Origin: Hymenobacter sp. DG01
GTDB taxonomy: Bacteria > Bacteroidota > Bacteroidia > Cytophagales > Hymenobacteraceae
NCBI RefSeq assembly: GCF_006352025.1
Contig: NZ_CP040936.1
Location: forward strand, 2,418,001-2,482,000
Length of the DNA stretch: 64,000 nt
Direction of reading: 5' to 3'
Below, piece by piece: positions 25,733 to 34,423 of this stretch (the first letter of the stretch is position 1; each line of letters starts with the position of its first letter). The position numbers were made by a program, and so were the translations under genes. The notes under the pieces were generated by a model. The model had not been told where the DNA came from. It ran no database searches and saw only the letters and a program-made list of their open reading frames with translations.

Positions 25733-25754
25733 CCCTATCTATTTCGAATTTCGC

Positions 25755-25805
25755 GCTTCCCCGCTTAGCTGGCTCCCGAGCCGCTTGAGCGGGGAAGCCT
25801 TTTTT
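25755..25805 (+). terminator. Rho-independent terminator
   Basis: GCTTCCCCGCT and AGCGGGGAAGC form a perfect 11-bp stem (22-nt loop), followed by CTTTTTTAG, just after the lipoprotein gene. Confidence 0.85.
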
Positions 25806-25915
25806 AGGGGATTGTCGAAAGCAGACCAGGCGCAACCGTAGCGGCAGATTTGGTTACTTTGACGTGGGTCGCACTTTTCAGTACCGCAGCCCGCAGCTCA
25901 CTTTTTCCATTTCTG

Positions 25916-27313
25916 ATGAAACACGCAGTACAGGCGTTTCTGCTAGGTACGGCCCTGCTGACCGCCGCGCCAGCCGCCCAGGCCCAAAAGCAGAAAGCCG
26001 CGCCCAAAGCCGCCGCTACTCCCGCCGCGGCCACCAACGCCGCCTTCCCCTACCCCATCCAGCAAAAGCAACTCCCCAACGGTCTGAACGTGGTGACTGT
26101 GCCCTTCGACTCGCCGGGCCTGGCCTCATTCTTTCTGGTGGTGCGAGCCGGCTCCCGCGACGAGGTGGAGCCGGGCCACACGGGCTTCGCCCACTTCTTT
26201 GAACATGTGATGTTCCGGGGCACCGAGAAGTACTCCAAAGACCAGTACAACGACGTGCTGCAAAGCATCGGGGCCGCGGCCAACGCCAATACCTCCCTCG
26301 ACCGCACCGTGTACCACATGACCGGCAACGCCCGCATGCTGGAGAAAATGTTTGAGGTAGAAGCCGACCGGTTTCAGAACCTGAAGTACCCCGAACACGA
26401 CTTCAAGGCGGAAGCCGGGGCCGTGAAGGGTGAGTACACCAAGAACTCGGCCTCGCTTTACACCCAGCTCAACGAAAAGGTAGCCGACGCCGCCTTCGAC
26501 CACCACACTTACGAGCACACCACCATGGGCTTCTTCAAGGACGTGGTGGACATGCCTAATCAGTACGACTACTCCCTGACCTTCTTCGACCGGTTCTACC
26601 GCCCCGAGTACACGACTCTGCTGGTGGTCGGCGATGTGAAGGCCGACGAGGTAAACAAGCTGGCCGACAAGTATTTCGCTAACTGGAAGCGCGGCACCTA
26701 CAAGCCCGACATCAAGTCCGAGCCCGCCCAGACGGCCACGCGCTACGTGCACATCCAAAACCCTAGCTTCCCGCCCTTGGTAAGCCTGAGCTACCGTGCC
26801 CCGGCCTTCTCCGATCAGCAAAAAGACCTGCCGGCGCTGGACGTGCTGACTACCCTGCTCTTTGCCGAAAACTCGCCGCTCTACCAGCAGCTGGTGGTGA
26901 AAGAGCAGAAGGTTCGCTTCGTGGGTGGCTCGCCCAACTACACCCGTGACCCGTACTTGCTTACCATCCGGGCCTCGGTGGTGAAGGCCGAGGATATGCC
27001 CTACGTGAAAGAGCAAATTACCAAGGCCCTGAACGAGATGAAAACCAAGCCTGTGGACGCCAAGCGCCTCGCCGACACCAAATCGGCGCTGAAGTACGGC
27101 TTCCTGATGGGCCTCGACGCCCCCGACCAGATTGCCAACGCTCTGTCGCAGTTCATCTGGCTGACCGGCGACGTGAACTCCCTGAACCGCTTCTACGCCC
27201 TCTACGACCAGGTAACGCCCCAGGATATTCAGGCGGCGGCCCAGAAGTATTTCGTGCCCGAAGGCCTCACGGTGGGCACCATCGGCCCGAACGCTACCGG
27301 CGGCGTGCAGTAA
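25916..27313 (+). CDS. M16 family zinc peptidase, catalytic subunit
   Basis: Secreted (signal peptide to about residue 23, AQA-Q) pitrilysin-type metallopeptidase of 465 residues. The inverted zinc motif HxxEH is HFFEH at 93-97 and the third ligand is Glu173 in KGEYTKN, the usual 76 residues on. The substrate-binding Arg/Tyr region is near the C-terminus of the second half. It probably pairs with the following gene, which lacks the zinc site, as in many two-gene bacterial M16 systems. Likely periplasmic peptide degradation. The start was fixed by the signal peptide. Confidence 0.93.
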   Translation: MKHAVQAFLLGTALLTAAPAAQAQKQKAAPKAAATPAAATNAAFPYPIQQKQLPNGLNVVTVPFDSPGLASFFLVVRAGSRDEVEPGHTGFAHFFEHVMFRGTEKYSKDQYNDVLQSIGAAANANTSLDRTVYHMTGNARMLEKMFEVEADRFQNLKYPEHDFKAEAGAVKGEYTKNSASLYTQLNEKVADAAFDHHTYEHTTMGFFKDVVDMPNQYDYSLTFFDRFYRPEYTTLLVVGDVKADEVNKLADKYFANWKRGTYKPDIKSEPAQTATRYVHIQNPSFPPLVSLSYRAPAFSDQQKDLPALDVLTTLLFAENSPLYQQLVVKEQKVRFVGGSPNYTRDPYLLTIRASVVKAEDMPYVKEQITKALNEMKTKPVDAKRLADTKSALKYGFLMGLDAPDQIANALSQFIWLTGDVNSLNRFYALYDQVTPQDIQAAAQKYFVPEGLTVGTIGPNATGGVQ

Positions 27314-27346
27314 GCTCTTTCTCTTTTCTTCCCTGATTTTCTTCTC

Positions 27347-28906
27347 ATGCGTTATACATTCTTCCGCTTTCTGCTGGCCGCCGCCCTGCTCGGCCCAGTA
27401 GCTACTACGGCCACCCGCGCCGCTGAGGTAGTGGAGCTGCGCCAGCCCAACGCCGCCAAGGTGGTCGTGAAGCTGCAGTTCCGCAACGGCTCGGCCGCCG
27501 ACCCCGTGGGCAAAGAAGGTCTCACCTACCTTACCAGCCAGCTTGTGACGGAAGGCGGCACCAAAGATCTGACCTCGGCTCAGCTAAAAGACTTGCTTTA
27601 CCCCATGGCGGCGCGCTACTACGCCACCACCGACAAGGAAGTCACGACTTTCACCTTCGAGTTTCACAAGGACTTCATCGACAAGTTTTACCCGGTGCTG
27701 CGCGGGCTCATGCTCACGCCCAGCTTCACCCAGGAAGACTTCGACCGCCTGAAAAGCAACCAGCTCAACTACGTGGAGCAGGTTATTCGGGCCTCGTCGG
27801 ATGAAGACTACAGCAAGTTTGCCCTGGAGGACCAACTGTTCCGCGGCTCCCGCTACCAGCACATGACGCGCGGTACGGCCGCTGGCGTCAAGAGCATCAC
27901 CCTGGCCGACGTAAAGCAGTATTACGCTACCGCCTTCGGCACCGATAACCTGACCATCGGGCTGGCCGGCAACTACCCCGCTTCGTTTGCCAAACAGTTG
28001 GAAGCTGACCTGAAGAAGCTGCCCAAAAGCTCGGTAAAAACGCCCATTCCGGTGGCAGCCATGCCCAATGGCATCCACGTTGAAATCATCAGCAAGCCCG
28101 ATGCGCTCGGCTCGGCCGTGTACGCGGGTTTCCCCATCAAAACCACCCGCGCCGACGATGATTTCGCGGCCCTGATGGTGGCCAATTCCTGGCTGGGTGA
28201 GCACCGCAAAAGCTACGGCAAGCTCTACGACAAAATCCGCACGACCCGCTCGATGAACTACGGCGACTACAGCTACATCGAGTGGTACGAGGCGGGCGGC
28301 TCCAACATGCTGCCGGTGCCGGGTGTGCCGCGCCACGCCAATTACGCCAGCCTCTGGCTGCGCCCCGTGCAGATTGCCGAAGGTCTGCGCAAGCAATACC
28401 CCAGCGAATTGGGCGACCTGAAAGTAGGCCACGCCCCGTTTGCCCTGCGCTTGGCCGTGCGCGAAATGGACAACGTGGTGAAGAATGGCCTGAGCAAGGA
28501 AGACTTCGAGCGGACCCGCACCTTCCTGCGTTCCTACGTGAAGCTGTATGGTACTACCCCCGCCAAGCAGCTGGGCTTCCTGCTCGATTCGCGCTTCTAC
28601 GGCCGCAAGAACTGGCTGCAGGATGTGGATGCCCAGCTTGCCAAGCTCACCCTGGACGACGTGAACCGCGCCATGCGCAAGCACTGGCAGGTGCAGAACA
28701 TGTTCGTGACCATCGTGACCGACGACAGCGAAGCCCAGCCCCTGGCCGACGTGCTCAAGAACAACACGCCCTCGCCCATGAGCTACGCCAACGTAGTAAA
28801 AGCCGGCCTGCCCAAGGAGGTGGTAGCCGAAGACGCTGAAGTAGCCAACTACAAGCTCAACGTGACGGAAGTCAAGGTGATTAACACCAACGACACGTTC
28901 CGGTAG
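27347..28906 (+). CDS. M16 family peptidase-like subunit lacking the zinc site
   Basis: A 519-residue secreted protein with a signal peptide (MRYTFFRFLLAAALLGPVATTATRA). It has the M16 fold (GLTYLTSQLVTEGG aligns with the zinc-motif helix), but His-x-x-Glu-His is replaced, so it should be non-catalytic. The second half contains the typical SYGKLYDKIRTTRSMNYGDYSY region, equivalent to the Arg/Tyr substrate-binding element. It starts 33 bp after the catalytic M16 gene, and the two probably form a heterodimer. Followed by an inverted repeat. Confidence 0.9.
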   Translation: MRYTFFRFLLAAALLGPVATTATRAAEVVELRQPNAAKVVVKLQFRNGSAADPVGKEGLTYLTSQLVTEGGTKDLTSAQLKDLLYPMAARYYATTDKEVTTFTFEFHKDFIDKFYPVLRGLMLTPSFTQEDFDRLKSNQLNYVEQVIRASSDEDYSKFALEDQLFRGSRYQHMTRGTAAGVKSITLADVKQYYATAFGTDNLTIGLAGNYPASFAKQLEADLKKLPKSSVKTPIPVAAMPNGIHVEIISKPDALGSAVYAGFPIKTTRADDDFAALMVANSWLGEHRKSYGKLYDKIRTTRSMNYGDYSYIEWYEAGGSNMLPVPGVPRHANYASLWLRPVQIAEGLRKQYPSELGDLKVGHAPFALRLAVREMDNVVKNGLSKEDFERTRTFLRSYVKLYGTTPAKQLGFLLDSRFYGRKNWLQDVDAQLAKLTLDDVNRAMRKHWQVQNMFVTIVTDDSEAQPLADVLKNNTPSPMSYANVVKAGLPKEVVAEDAEVANYKLNVTEVKVINTNDTFR

Positions 28907-28923
28907 CCTGTCATTCCGAGCGA

Positions 28924-29007
28924 TGTAGAGACGCAGACTCGTGTCATGTCGTTGAACAATGGTGTCCACACGGCACGGACGATAAGACGCGAGTAGGCGT
29001 CTCTACA
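28924..29007. repeat. inverted repeat, TGTAGAGACGC family
   Basis: TGTAGAGACGC (28924-28934) and GCGTCTCTACA (28997-29007) are perfect 11-bp arms, with further imperfect pairing inside. Just before the left arm is GTCATTCCGAGCGA, a half-copy of the GTCATTCCGAGC repeat. Non-coding, after the M16 pair. Confidence 0.8.
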
Positions 29008-29035
29008 CTGTTTAGGAAACCAATTCATATATAGC

Positions 29036-29075
29036 AAAACCGCTTTGGATAGCCTCCGAAGCGGTTTTTCTTTTT
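29036..29075 (+). terminator. Rho-independent terminator of the M16 pair
   Basis: AAAACCGCTT and AAGCGGTTTT form a 10-bp stem with a 13-nt loop, followed by TCTTTTTT. Confidence 0.8.
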
Positions 29076-29159
29076 TATGAATTAAACCCTACCCCCACCC
29101 CGGCATCTATGCCAATGAATCCGGATACAACATCTCTTCCCACTAGCGTTTACGTCTTC

Positions 29160-30032
29160 ATGAAAGCTATTACCCTCGCGCTGGCTCTGTCGCTGCTCCT
29201 CGGCGGCTCGGCCGTGCAAGCCCAGAACACCCAGGCCCGTCAGGGCGCCCCGGCCCGCAAGGAGCTCCTCGCCTACTACCAGCAGAACGTGCTGCCCGTG
29301 GTGCGCCAGCAGCGCCAGAAGCTGGAAACCCAGCTGACTACTTCCGACAAAGCCCAACTCACCCTATACCGGGCCCAACTCAAGGAAACCCGCCAGAAAG
29401 CCAAGGCCCTGCGCCAGAGCTTCCGCCTGGCCGGCACGCCCGCCGGTACCCGCCCCGAGCTGACCGAAACCCAGAAGCAACAGCTCCAGCAGCTCCGCAC
29501 CGAAACCAAGGCCATTCTGCAGAACGTAAGCCAGCTGGCCCAGAAGTACGAAGGCGACATTGCCAAGCTGGCCCAGGAAGTGCAACCCCAGAAGGAAAAA
29601 TGGCAGGCCGACACCAAAGCCATTCTGGCCCGCACCACTACCCCCGAGCAGCCAGCCAAAGCCGGTAAGGGCAAGCACCAGCGCCACGCGGGGGGCGTGC
29701 GGCGCTACTTCCAGCCTACCTCCTTCCTGCTGCTCAACCCCAACGCGCCCACTCAAAAGCCTACCCCCACGGAGCGCGGCAACGCGGGCGTGTACCCTAA
29801 CCCTTCCGTGAGCACCAACCAGCTGGAGTATGAGGTGAAGAAAGCTGGCCCCCTGACGGTAGAGCTGCTCGATGGGCGCGGCAACACCCTGCGCACTGTA
29901 GCCCAGGAAGCCAAGGTGGAAAAAGGCCCCCACACGCTGCAGGTAAACGTGGCCGACCTGCCGGTGGGCACTTACTACTTCAAAGTCACCACCCGCTCAG
30001 GCGCCGAAACCAAGCGCTTCGTGAAAGAATAG
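29160..30032 (+). CDS. secreted coiled-coil protein with T9SS type A sorting domain
   Basis: A 290-residue protein. The signal peptide ends near residue 21 (AVQAQ). Residues about 25-165 are a long Gln/Lys/Glu-rich helical segment, probably coiled coil. A short Pro/Thr-rich linker leads to the C-terminal 75 residues, which form a type IX secretion sorting domain: it begins VYPNPSVSTNQLEYEV, contains TVELLDGRGNTLRTV and LQVNVADLPVGTYYFKV, and ends KRFVKE. The protein should cross the outer membrane through the gliding-type secretion machine. Function unknown. The start was fixed by the signal peptide. Confidence 0.87.
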   Translation: MKAITLALALSLLLGGSAVQAQNTQARQGAPARKELLAYYQQNVLPVVRQQRQKLETQLTTSDKAQLTLYRAQLKETRQKAKALRQSFRLAGTPAGTRPELTETQKQQLQQLRTETKAILQNVSQLAQKYEGDIAKLAQEVQPQKEKWQADTKAILARTTTPEQPAKAGKGKHQRHAGGVRRYFQPTSFLLLNPNAPTQKPTPTERGNAGVYPNPSVSTNQLEYEVKKAGPLTVELLDGRGNTLRTVAQEAKVEKGPHTLQVNVADLPVGTYYFKVTTRSGAETKRFVKE

Positions 30033-30075
30033 CCAGCTGCCTCCTACCCCTCAATAACTAGGGAAACCCAGCGTT

Positions 30076-30117
30076 ACACCAGCCGGACTGCTTTGGCAGT
30101 CCGGCTGGTGTTGTTTT
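30076..30117 (+). terminator. Rho-independent terminator
   Basis: ACACCAGCCGGACTGC and GCAGTCCGGCTGGTGT form a perfect 16-bp stem with a TTTG tetraloop, then TGTTTTG. Confidence 0.85.
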
Positions 30118-30167
30118 GCGGCAACGCCATCTTTCGGCTTGGCGGCGGGAGCTGCTGAGCGGCGTGT

Positions 30168-30175
30168 TATCTTTA
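30168..30175 (+). promoter_or_regulatory. -7 element before the lipoprotein gene
   Basis: TATCTTTA ends 6 nt before the ATG at 30182, predicting a leaderless or nearly leaderless transcript. Confidence 0.4.
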
Positions 30176-30181
30176 CGACCT

Positions 30182-30751
30182 ATGCTGCGCTCCTTCCTCT
30201 CCTGGCTTCTTGTTCTGACCTCCACTGTGCTGGTAGCGGCCTGCTGTGGCTCCGTTGCCTGCGAGTGCAACGACACCTACGCCGACGCCATCGGCCTGCA
30301 GTTCAGCGCCACTAATTCTCAGGACAGCCTGCGCGGCTTTTTTCCCTCTTACATCGATACGGTGTACCTGATCCGGAACCCGCTCGACACCACCCAGCGC
30401 CCGAGCGCCGATACCGTAACCTTTACCCGGAGCCGCGCGGCAGTGTTTACCCAGCCCATCATCATCAATAACGCTACCCCCTTTAGCCTGGCTACCGGCC
30501 GCAAGCTCGACGCCTACCGCTACACCCTGTACCTGGCCAAGCGGCGCAGCCGGGTTACCCCTACCTACACCTACAGAATAGACAGCATTCAACTCAGGAC
30601 CCGCTACCAGGGCGACGGCTGCTGCACCTGCTACCAGAACTCCAGCAAAAAGGTGTTTGTTACCAACCAGAAGGGCACCGCCCAGCAGATCGACCTGACG
30701 GACACCAACGGCAATAATGAGCTGAAGCTCATTACGCTTGAACGGTTTTAG
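30182..30751 (+). CDS. putative Cys-containing lipoprotein, function unknown
   Basis: A 189-residue protein with a lipoprotein signal: MLRSFLSWLLVLTSTVLVAAC, Cys at about 21, followed by CGSVACEC. A second Cys cluster (GDGCCTCYQN) lies near residue 148, so disulfides are likely. The rest is strand-rich with no family I recognise. Predicted to sit in the outer or inner membrane, facing the periplasm or surface. The start is set by the lipobox and a -7 box just upstream. Single gene between terminator-bounded neighbours. Confidence 0.7.
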   Translation: MLRSFLSWLLVLTSTVLVAACCGSVACECNDTYADAIGLQFSATNSQDSLRGFFPSYIDTVYLIRNPLDTTQRPSADTVTFTRSRAAVFTQPIIINNATPFSLATGRKLDAYRYTLYLAKRRSRVTPTYTYRIDSIQLRTRYQGDGCCTCYQNSSKKVFVTNQKGTAQQIDLTDTNGNNELKLITLERF

Positions 30752-30894
30752 CCCAGCTGCGCCCTTAGCGGCCCCCGCCTCTTTTGCTCCCTAAGGCTGT
30801 TGCACGTCCGCGGGGGCGGCTGCTGCCGTATATAGTACCGTGCTACGTCTAGCAGGCCCCAGTCCCGCCCGCGACAGTAGCGCGCTTCTGGTTT

Positions 30895-33219
30895 ATGCTG
30901 AAAGAACCCTCTGCGGCTGTTACGCCCACATTTCCCTTCCAGACCACGCTTAGCCTGGAGCCCCTGATTGCCTACTGGCAGAGGGGCGAAAATTCCCAAA
31001 ATGTGGGGGTAGCCATGCTGGCCAAGGCCGTCAGCGAACAGGTAGCCACCGCCGATTGGTCGCGGGGTAATATTGAGGATCTGAAGCTGCTGGAATGCAA
31101 CTGCGACCTGGTAGAAACCCTGATGCTGGCCGTATTTCCGCCCGCCTCCTTCGATACTGACATTGCCGGCGCCATTGCTCCGTTTCAGCGCCATAGCTTC
31201 TACCACACCCCGCGCTTTGCCGAGGTGCTGCTGAACCCGTCCAAGTCGATTAAGCAGCCGCTGAATATTGACATGCGGACGCTGGAGGTCTATACCACCC
31301 GCATGGCCTACCAGCTGATTCTGGAGAAAGTGTACGGGGTGCACCTGCCCCTGCAGGGCACCATTATCTTCACCGTGCCCGACTACAGCATTGGCCTCTA
31401 CCGTCACTATGGGGTAGAGTTCAACTCAACGTTCGTGGAAATCAGGGTGCACGGCAACAAGCCGGAGCTGACGCCGGAACAGCTCGACCACCTGGCCCGC
31501 AACCCCCACCGTGCCGACTTGTGGCAGCAGATGCTCCCGCCTCACCACTTCGAGCTGGTGGGCTTCAACATTCTGCACCTGGTAGATGTAACGGAGCAGG
31601 AAATTCTTTCGGAGCTGAAGTACGATTTGCTGGAGCGCGACGTGCTGCAGGCCTCCGACCGCCTGGAGCAGATACAGGAAAAGCTGCGGGTGCTGTTCGG
31701 GCGGCCGTTTCTGCAGCTGGGCATTGCCGCCTACGACGGCAAAAAGCGGGCTTTTGTGGATTTCGGCCGCAAAATAAACCACAGCTTCCTGACCAAGCAG
31801 CTCCACAGCCCCGATGCCGGCTCCGGCTTCCGCCAGATTTACAGCCGGCTGTGGGCCGACCGCCAGCCGCTGGTGCTGGAAAACGTGGAGCAGGCCGATA
31901 TTCCCGAGGACCTGCGCCAGCAGATTCTTAGTCTGGGCATCCGCTCGGCCATTCTGGCCCTGCTGCCCTACGGCGACGACACGGTGGGCCTGCTGGAGCT
32001 GGGCTCACCCAACGTGGGCGACCTGAATGAGTTCAGTTTGGAAAACGTAAACCAGTTTGTGCCCTTGTTCGCGGTAGCCGTGAAGCGCAACGCCGAGGAT
32101 ATCCAGACGCGCGTGCAGGCCATCATCAAGGAGAAATTCACGGCCATTCATCCCACCATGGAATGGCGCTTTACCGATGCCGCTCAAAACCTGCTGCAAA
32201 AGCTGGAAGACGGTAACAAGAGCGCCGAAATGGAGGACATCGTGTTTCACGACGTGTACCCGTTGCACGGCTCCAGCGACATCAGGGGTAGCAGCACAGC
32301 CCGCAACGAAGCCATCCAGGGCGACCTGGTGGAGCACCTGACCCTGGCCGGGAAAGTCCTCAAGAAAGCCTCCGAGTTTCAGCAACTCCCCATCCTGGAT
32401 GAGCTGAAGTTCTACGTCCACAAAAACCTACGCCGCCTGCGCGAGGGAATTTTGTCGGGTGATGAGGTCAGCATTTTCGAGTCGCTGCGCACGGAAGTTG
32501 AGCCTCTGTTCGAGTATCTGAGTCAGAATACGCCTGATCTGCGGCCCATTATTCGTCAGTACTGGTCCAACATCGACCCCGAGCTGGGCATCCTGTACAA
32601 GCGCCGCAAGGCCTTCGAGGAAACCACCACGCTGCTTAATGATGCCGTCAGCAGCTACCTTGATGAGGAAGACGCCAAGGCGCAGGCCATGTTTCCGCAC
32701 TACTTCCAGCGCTTCAAGACCGATGGCGTAGAGCACAACATCTATGTGGGCGCCTCATTGGTGGAAAACAAGCCGTTCGACCTGGTTTTCCTGAAAAACC
32801 TGCGCCTGTGGCAACTGCTGGTGATGGTGGAAATTACCCGCCGCACAGCCGCTTTGAGCCCTACCCTGCCCATGCCGCTGGAAACCACCCAGCTGATTCT
32901 GATTCATAGCCAACCCCTGAGCATCCGCTTCCGGCAGGATGAGCGCCAGTTTGACGTGGACGGGGCCTACAACATCCGCTACGAAATCATTAAGAAGCGC
33001 ATCGACAAGGCCACCGTGCAGGGCACCGGTGAGCGGCTTACCCAACCCGGCAAAATTGCCCTGGTGTACTCCCAGCAGCGCGAGGCCGATGAGTACGAGG
33101 AATACATCGACTACCTCCAGGACCGCGACCTGCTGGAGCCCGGGCTGGAATACCTGGAACTGGAAGAACTCCAGGGCGTAAAGGGCCTCCTGGCTCTACG
33201 CGTGACGGTGAAACTGTGA
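30895..33219 (+). CDS. large GAF-domain protein, function unknown
   Basis: A 774-residue cytoplasmic protein with no signal peptide or membrane segment. Residues about 250-400 look like a GAF domain: LFGRPFLQLGIAAYDGKKRAF at the start, and LGIRSAILALLPYGDDTVGLLELGS as its central strands. The flanking about 230 N-terminal and 370 C-terminal residues match no domain I can name. The segment VYPLHGSSDIRGSSTARNEAIQ (about 457-478) stands out as a likely conserved motif. There is no kinase, cyclase or DNA-binding output domain in view. It may be a stand-alone sensor specific to Bacteroidota. Single gene. Confidence 0.75.
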   Translation: MLKEPSAAVTPTFPFQTTLSLEPLIAYWQRGENSQNVGVAMLAKAVSEQVATADWSRGNIEDLKLLECNCDLVETLMLAVFPPASFDTDIAGAIAPFQRHSFYHTPRFAEVLLNPSKSIKQPLNIDMRTLEVYTTRMAYQLILEKVYGVHLPLQGTIIFTVPDYSIGLYRHYGVEFNSTFVEIRVHGNKPELTPEQLDHLARNPHRADLWQQMLPPHHFELVGFNILHLVDVTEQEILSELKYDLLERDVLQASDRLEQIQEKLRVLFGRPFLQLGIAAYDGKKRAFVDFGRKINHSFLTKQLHSPDAGSGFRQIYSRLWADRQPLVLENVEQADIPEDLRQQILSLGIRSAILALLPYGDDTVGLLELGSPNVGDLNEFSLENVNQFVPLFAVAVKRNAEDIQTRVQAIIKEKFTAIHPTMEWRFTDAAQNLLQKLEDGNKSAEMEDIVFHDVYPLHGSSDIRGSSTARNEAIQGDLVEHLTLAGKVLKKASEFQQLPILDELKFYVHKNLRRLREGILSGDEVSIFESLRTEVEPLFEYLSQNTPDLRPIIRQYWSNIDPELGILYKRRKAFEETTTLLNDAVSSYLDEEDAKAQAMFPHYFQRFKTDGVEHNIYVGASLVENKPFDLVFLKNLRLWQLLVMVEITRRTAALSPTLPMPLETTQLILIHSQPLSIRFRQDERQFDVDGAYNIRYEIIKKRIDKATVQGTGERLTQPGKIALVYSQQREADEYEEYIDYLQDRDLLEPGLEYLELEELQGVKGLLALRVTVKL

Positions 33220-33224
33220 TTTAA

Positions 33225-33319
33225 GGTGATGAGGTAAATGGTAACAGGTAACAGGTAAAATCCGACGTCAGTCCCCCTTCACACTTTACCTGTCACTTGT
33301 TACTTATCACCTCATCACC
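33225..33319. repeat. inverted repeat of GGTAACAGGTAA type
   Basis: GGTGATGAGGT (33225-33235) and ACCTCATCACC (33309-33319) are perfect 11-bp outer arms. Inside, GGTAACAGGTAACAGGTAAA pairs imperfectly with TTTACCTGTCACTTGTTAC. The right arm supplies the last codons and stop of the PAP2 gene. Confidence 0.75.
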
Positions 33320-33984
33320 CCACCACTTTCCCGCCACCAGAGCCGCAAGGCCGTGCGCAGCAGAATCAGCCAGAACAAGCCCGCTGCGAAACCGGCCAGC
33401 ACATCGGTAGCGTAGTGCACATGCAGGTACACCCGCGTGAGGCCAATGAGCAGGGCAAATAGCAGCAGCAGCGCGGCCCAGATGGGGTGCCGCCGGTGCC
33501 GCCAAAGCAACCAGGCCAAACAGCCGTAAAGAGCCAGCCCGATCATGGCGTGGCCGCTGGGAAAGCTCAGGCCCTGCTGAAAGACAAGCGCCGAAGACGG
33601 CCTTACGCGCTGGAAGTGAGTTTTGAGAAGTTGGTTCAGCAGAGCAGCTCCGGCTACGGCCAGAAACACCTCCAGCCCCTCGCGCCGGTGCCCACGCACC
33701 CGCAGCAGCACCGGTATGCCTACCCCCGCTCCCACCAGAAAGGGCAGGGAAGCAAAAAACGTCAGGCCATAGACCAGAGTAGTCAGGCTGGGCCAGGCGG
33801 CGCGCAGCACGTCTATCTGCCCAAAGGCCCACTCATCAAAGCTCACGGAATGCTCCACGAACACGACCCGCGTGAGGTAGAAGAACAGCAGTGCTGAGAG
33901 CAGGAATACGCCTCCTACCAGCGCCACTTCCAGGGTCAGCAGGCTAAACAGGGCCAGTAAGCGGCCGGCGAAAGACTTCAGCAT
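33307..33984 (-). CDS. PAP2 family membrane phosphatase
   Basis: A 225-residue membrane phosphatase with about six hydrophobic segments. The acid-phosphatase triad motifs are present: KTHFQRVRP (KxxxxxxRP), FPSGHAM (PSGH) and TRVYLHVHYATD (RxxxxxH). Substrates of this superfamily include phosphatidate, undecaprenyl pyrophosphate and phosphatidylglycerol phosphate; which one is not readable here. It is paralogous to the PAP2 gene on the other side of tRNA-Leu: the C-terminal LIGLTRVYLxVHYATDVLAGF block is almost identical. The start was chosen at MLKSFAGRLL, directly before the first membrane segment. Its last codons lie in an inverted-repeat arm. Confidence 0.92.
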   Translation of the reverse strand: MLKSFAGRLLALFSLLTLEVALVGGVFLLSALLFFYLTRVVFVEHSVSFDEWAFGQIDVLRAAWPSLTTLVYGLTFFASLPFLVGAGVGIPVLLRVRGHRREGLEVFLAVAGAALLNQLLKTHFQRVRPSSALVFQQGLSFPSGHAMIGLALYGCLAWLLWRHRRHPIWAALLLLFALLIGLTRVYLHVHYATDVLAGFAAGLFWLILLRTALRLWWRESGGVMR

Positions 33985-34172
33985 AGGAGGCAGCAGACGG
34001 ATGGGGTTGCTGGCGGAACAGGGGGTAGGAAAGCAGCTAAGGTAACTGCTGCCGCCACGCCTGGCTAACCCGTCGAAACCAATTTGTAGCAAAGCCTTAT
34101 CAAGCTTCCGGCTCGGCAAAGCCGCTTTACGCAAATCAACGACATGAGCCCAAATAGCGCGAATCCGGGATA

Positions 34173-34207
34173 AAACAAAAAAGCCGACCCATTTCTGGAT
34201 CGGCTTT
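34173..34207 (-). terminator. terminator of tRNA-Leu
   Basis: On the minus strand AAAGCCGA and TCGGCTTT, extended by GG/CC pairs, form a stem followed by TTTGTTTT, 3 nt after the tRNA 3' end. Confidence 0.75.
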
Positions 34208-34209
34208 CG

Positions 34210-34291
34210 TGCGCTCGGAGAGACTCGAACTCTCACACCTTTCGGAACTGCCGCCTGAAGACAGCGCGTCTACCAATTTCGCCACAAGCGC
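34210..34291 (-). tRNA. tRNA-Leu (anticodon CAG)
   Basis: Minus-strand sequence starts GCGCTTGTGG and ends CGAGCGC plus discriminator A. The acceptor stem pairs over seven positions, with one U-G. The D-arm has AAATTGGTAGACGC. The anticodon arm is CTGTC-TTCAGGC-GGCAG, giving anticodon CAG. A long variable arm and GAGTTCGAGTCTC T-arm follow. The long variable arm confirms a type II tRNA (Leu). CCA is not encoded. Confidence 0.95.
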
Positions 34292-34338
34292 AGCTCTTTT
34301 TATCATCTGACCGCCGTGGTGGTTGTCATTTGATGCTG

Positions 34339-34370
34339 CAAAGATAGGGGCCTTTTTCGACCCGTGTCAA
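34339..34370 (-). promoter_or_regulatory. promoter of tRNA-Leu
   Basis: On the minus strand TTGACA (34365-34370) and TATCTTTG (34339-34346) match -33 and -7 elements; TTG and the -7 box are 21 bp apart. The start point would lie about 40 nt before the tRNA 5' end. Confidence 0.7.
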
Positions 34371-34423
34371 GCTTTTGCTCAAAAAAACCTGATAAATTTT
34401 TTCAAAAAAACCTTGATTTAACG

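Noticed and set aside
26126..28969. long minus-strand frames through the M16 genes
   Set aside because: They are rich in Gly, His, Val and Leu, as expected from reverse reading of GC-rich genes, and contain no known motifs. Both M16 genes are clear on the plus strand.
33293..33832. 179-codon frame overlapping the PAP2 gene in another frame
   Set aside because: Ala/Arg-rich composition and no motif. The PAP2 frame carries all three active-site motifs.
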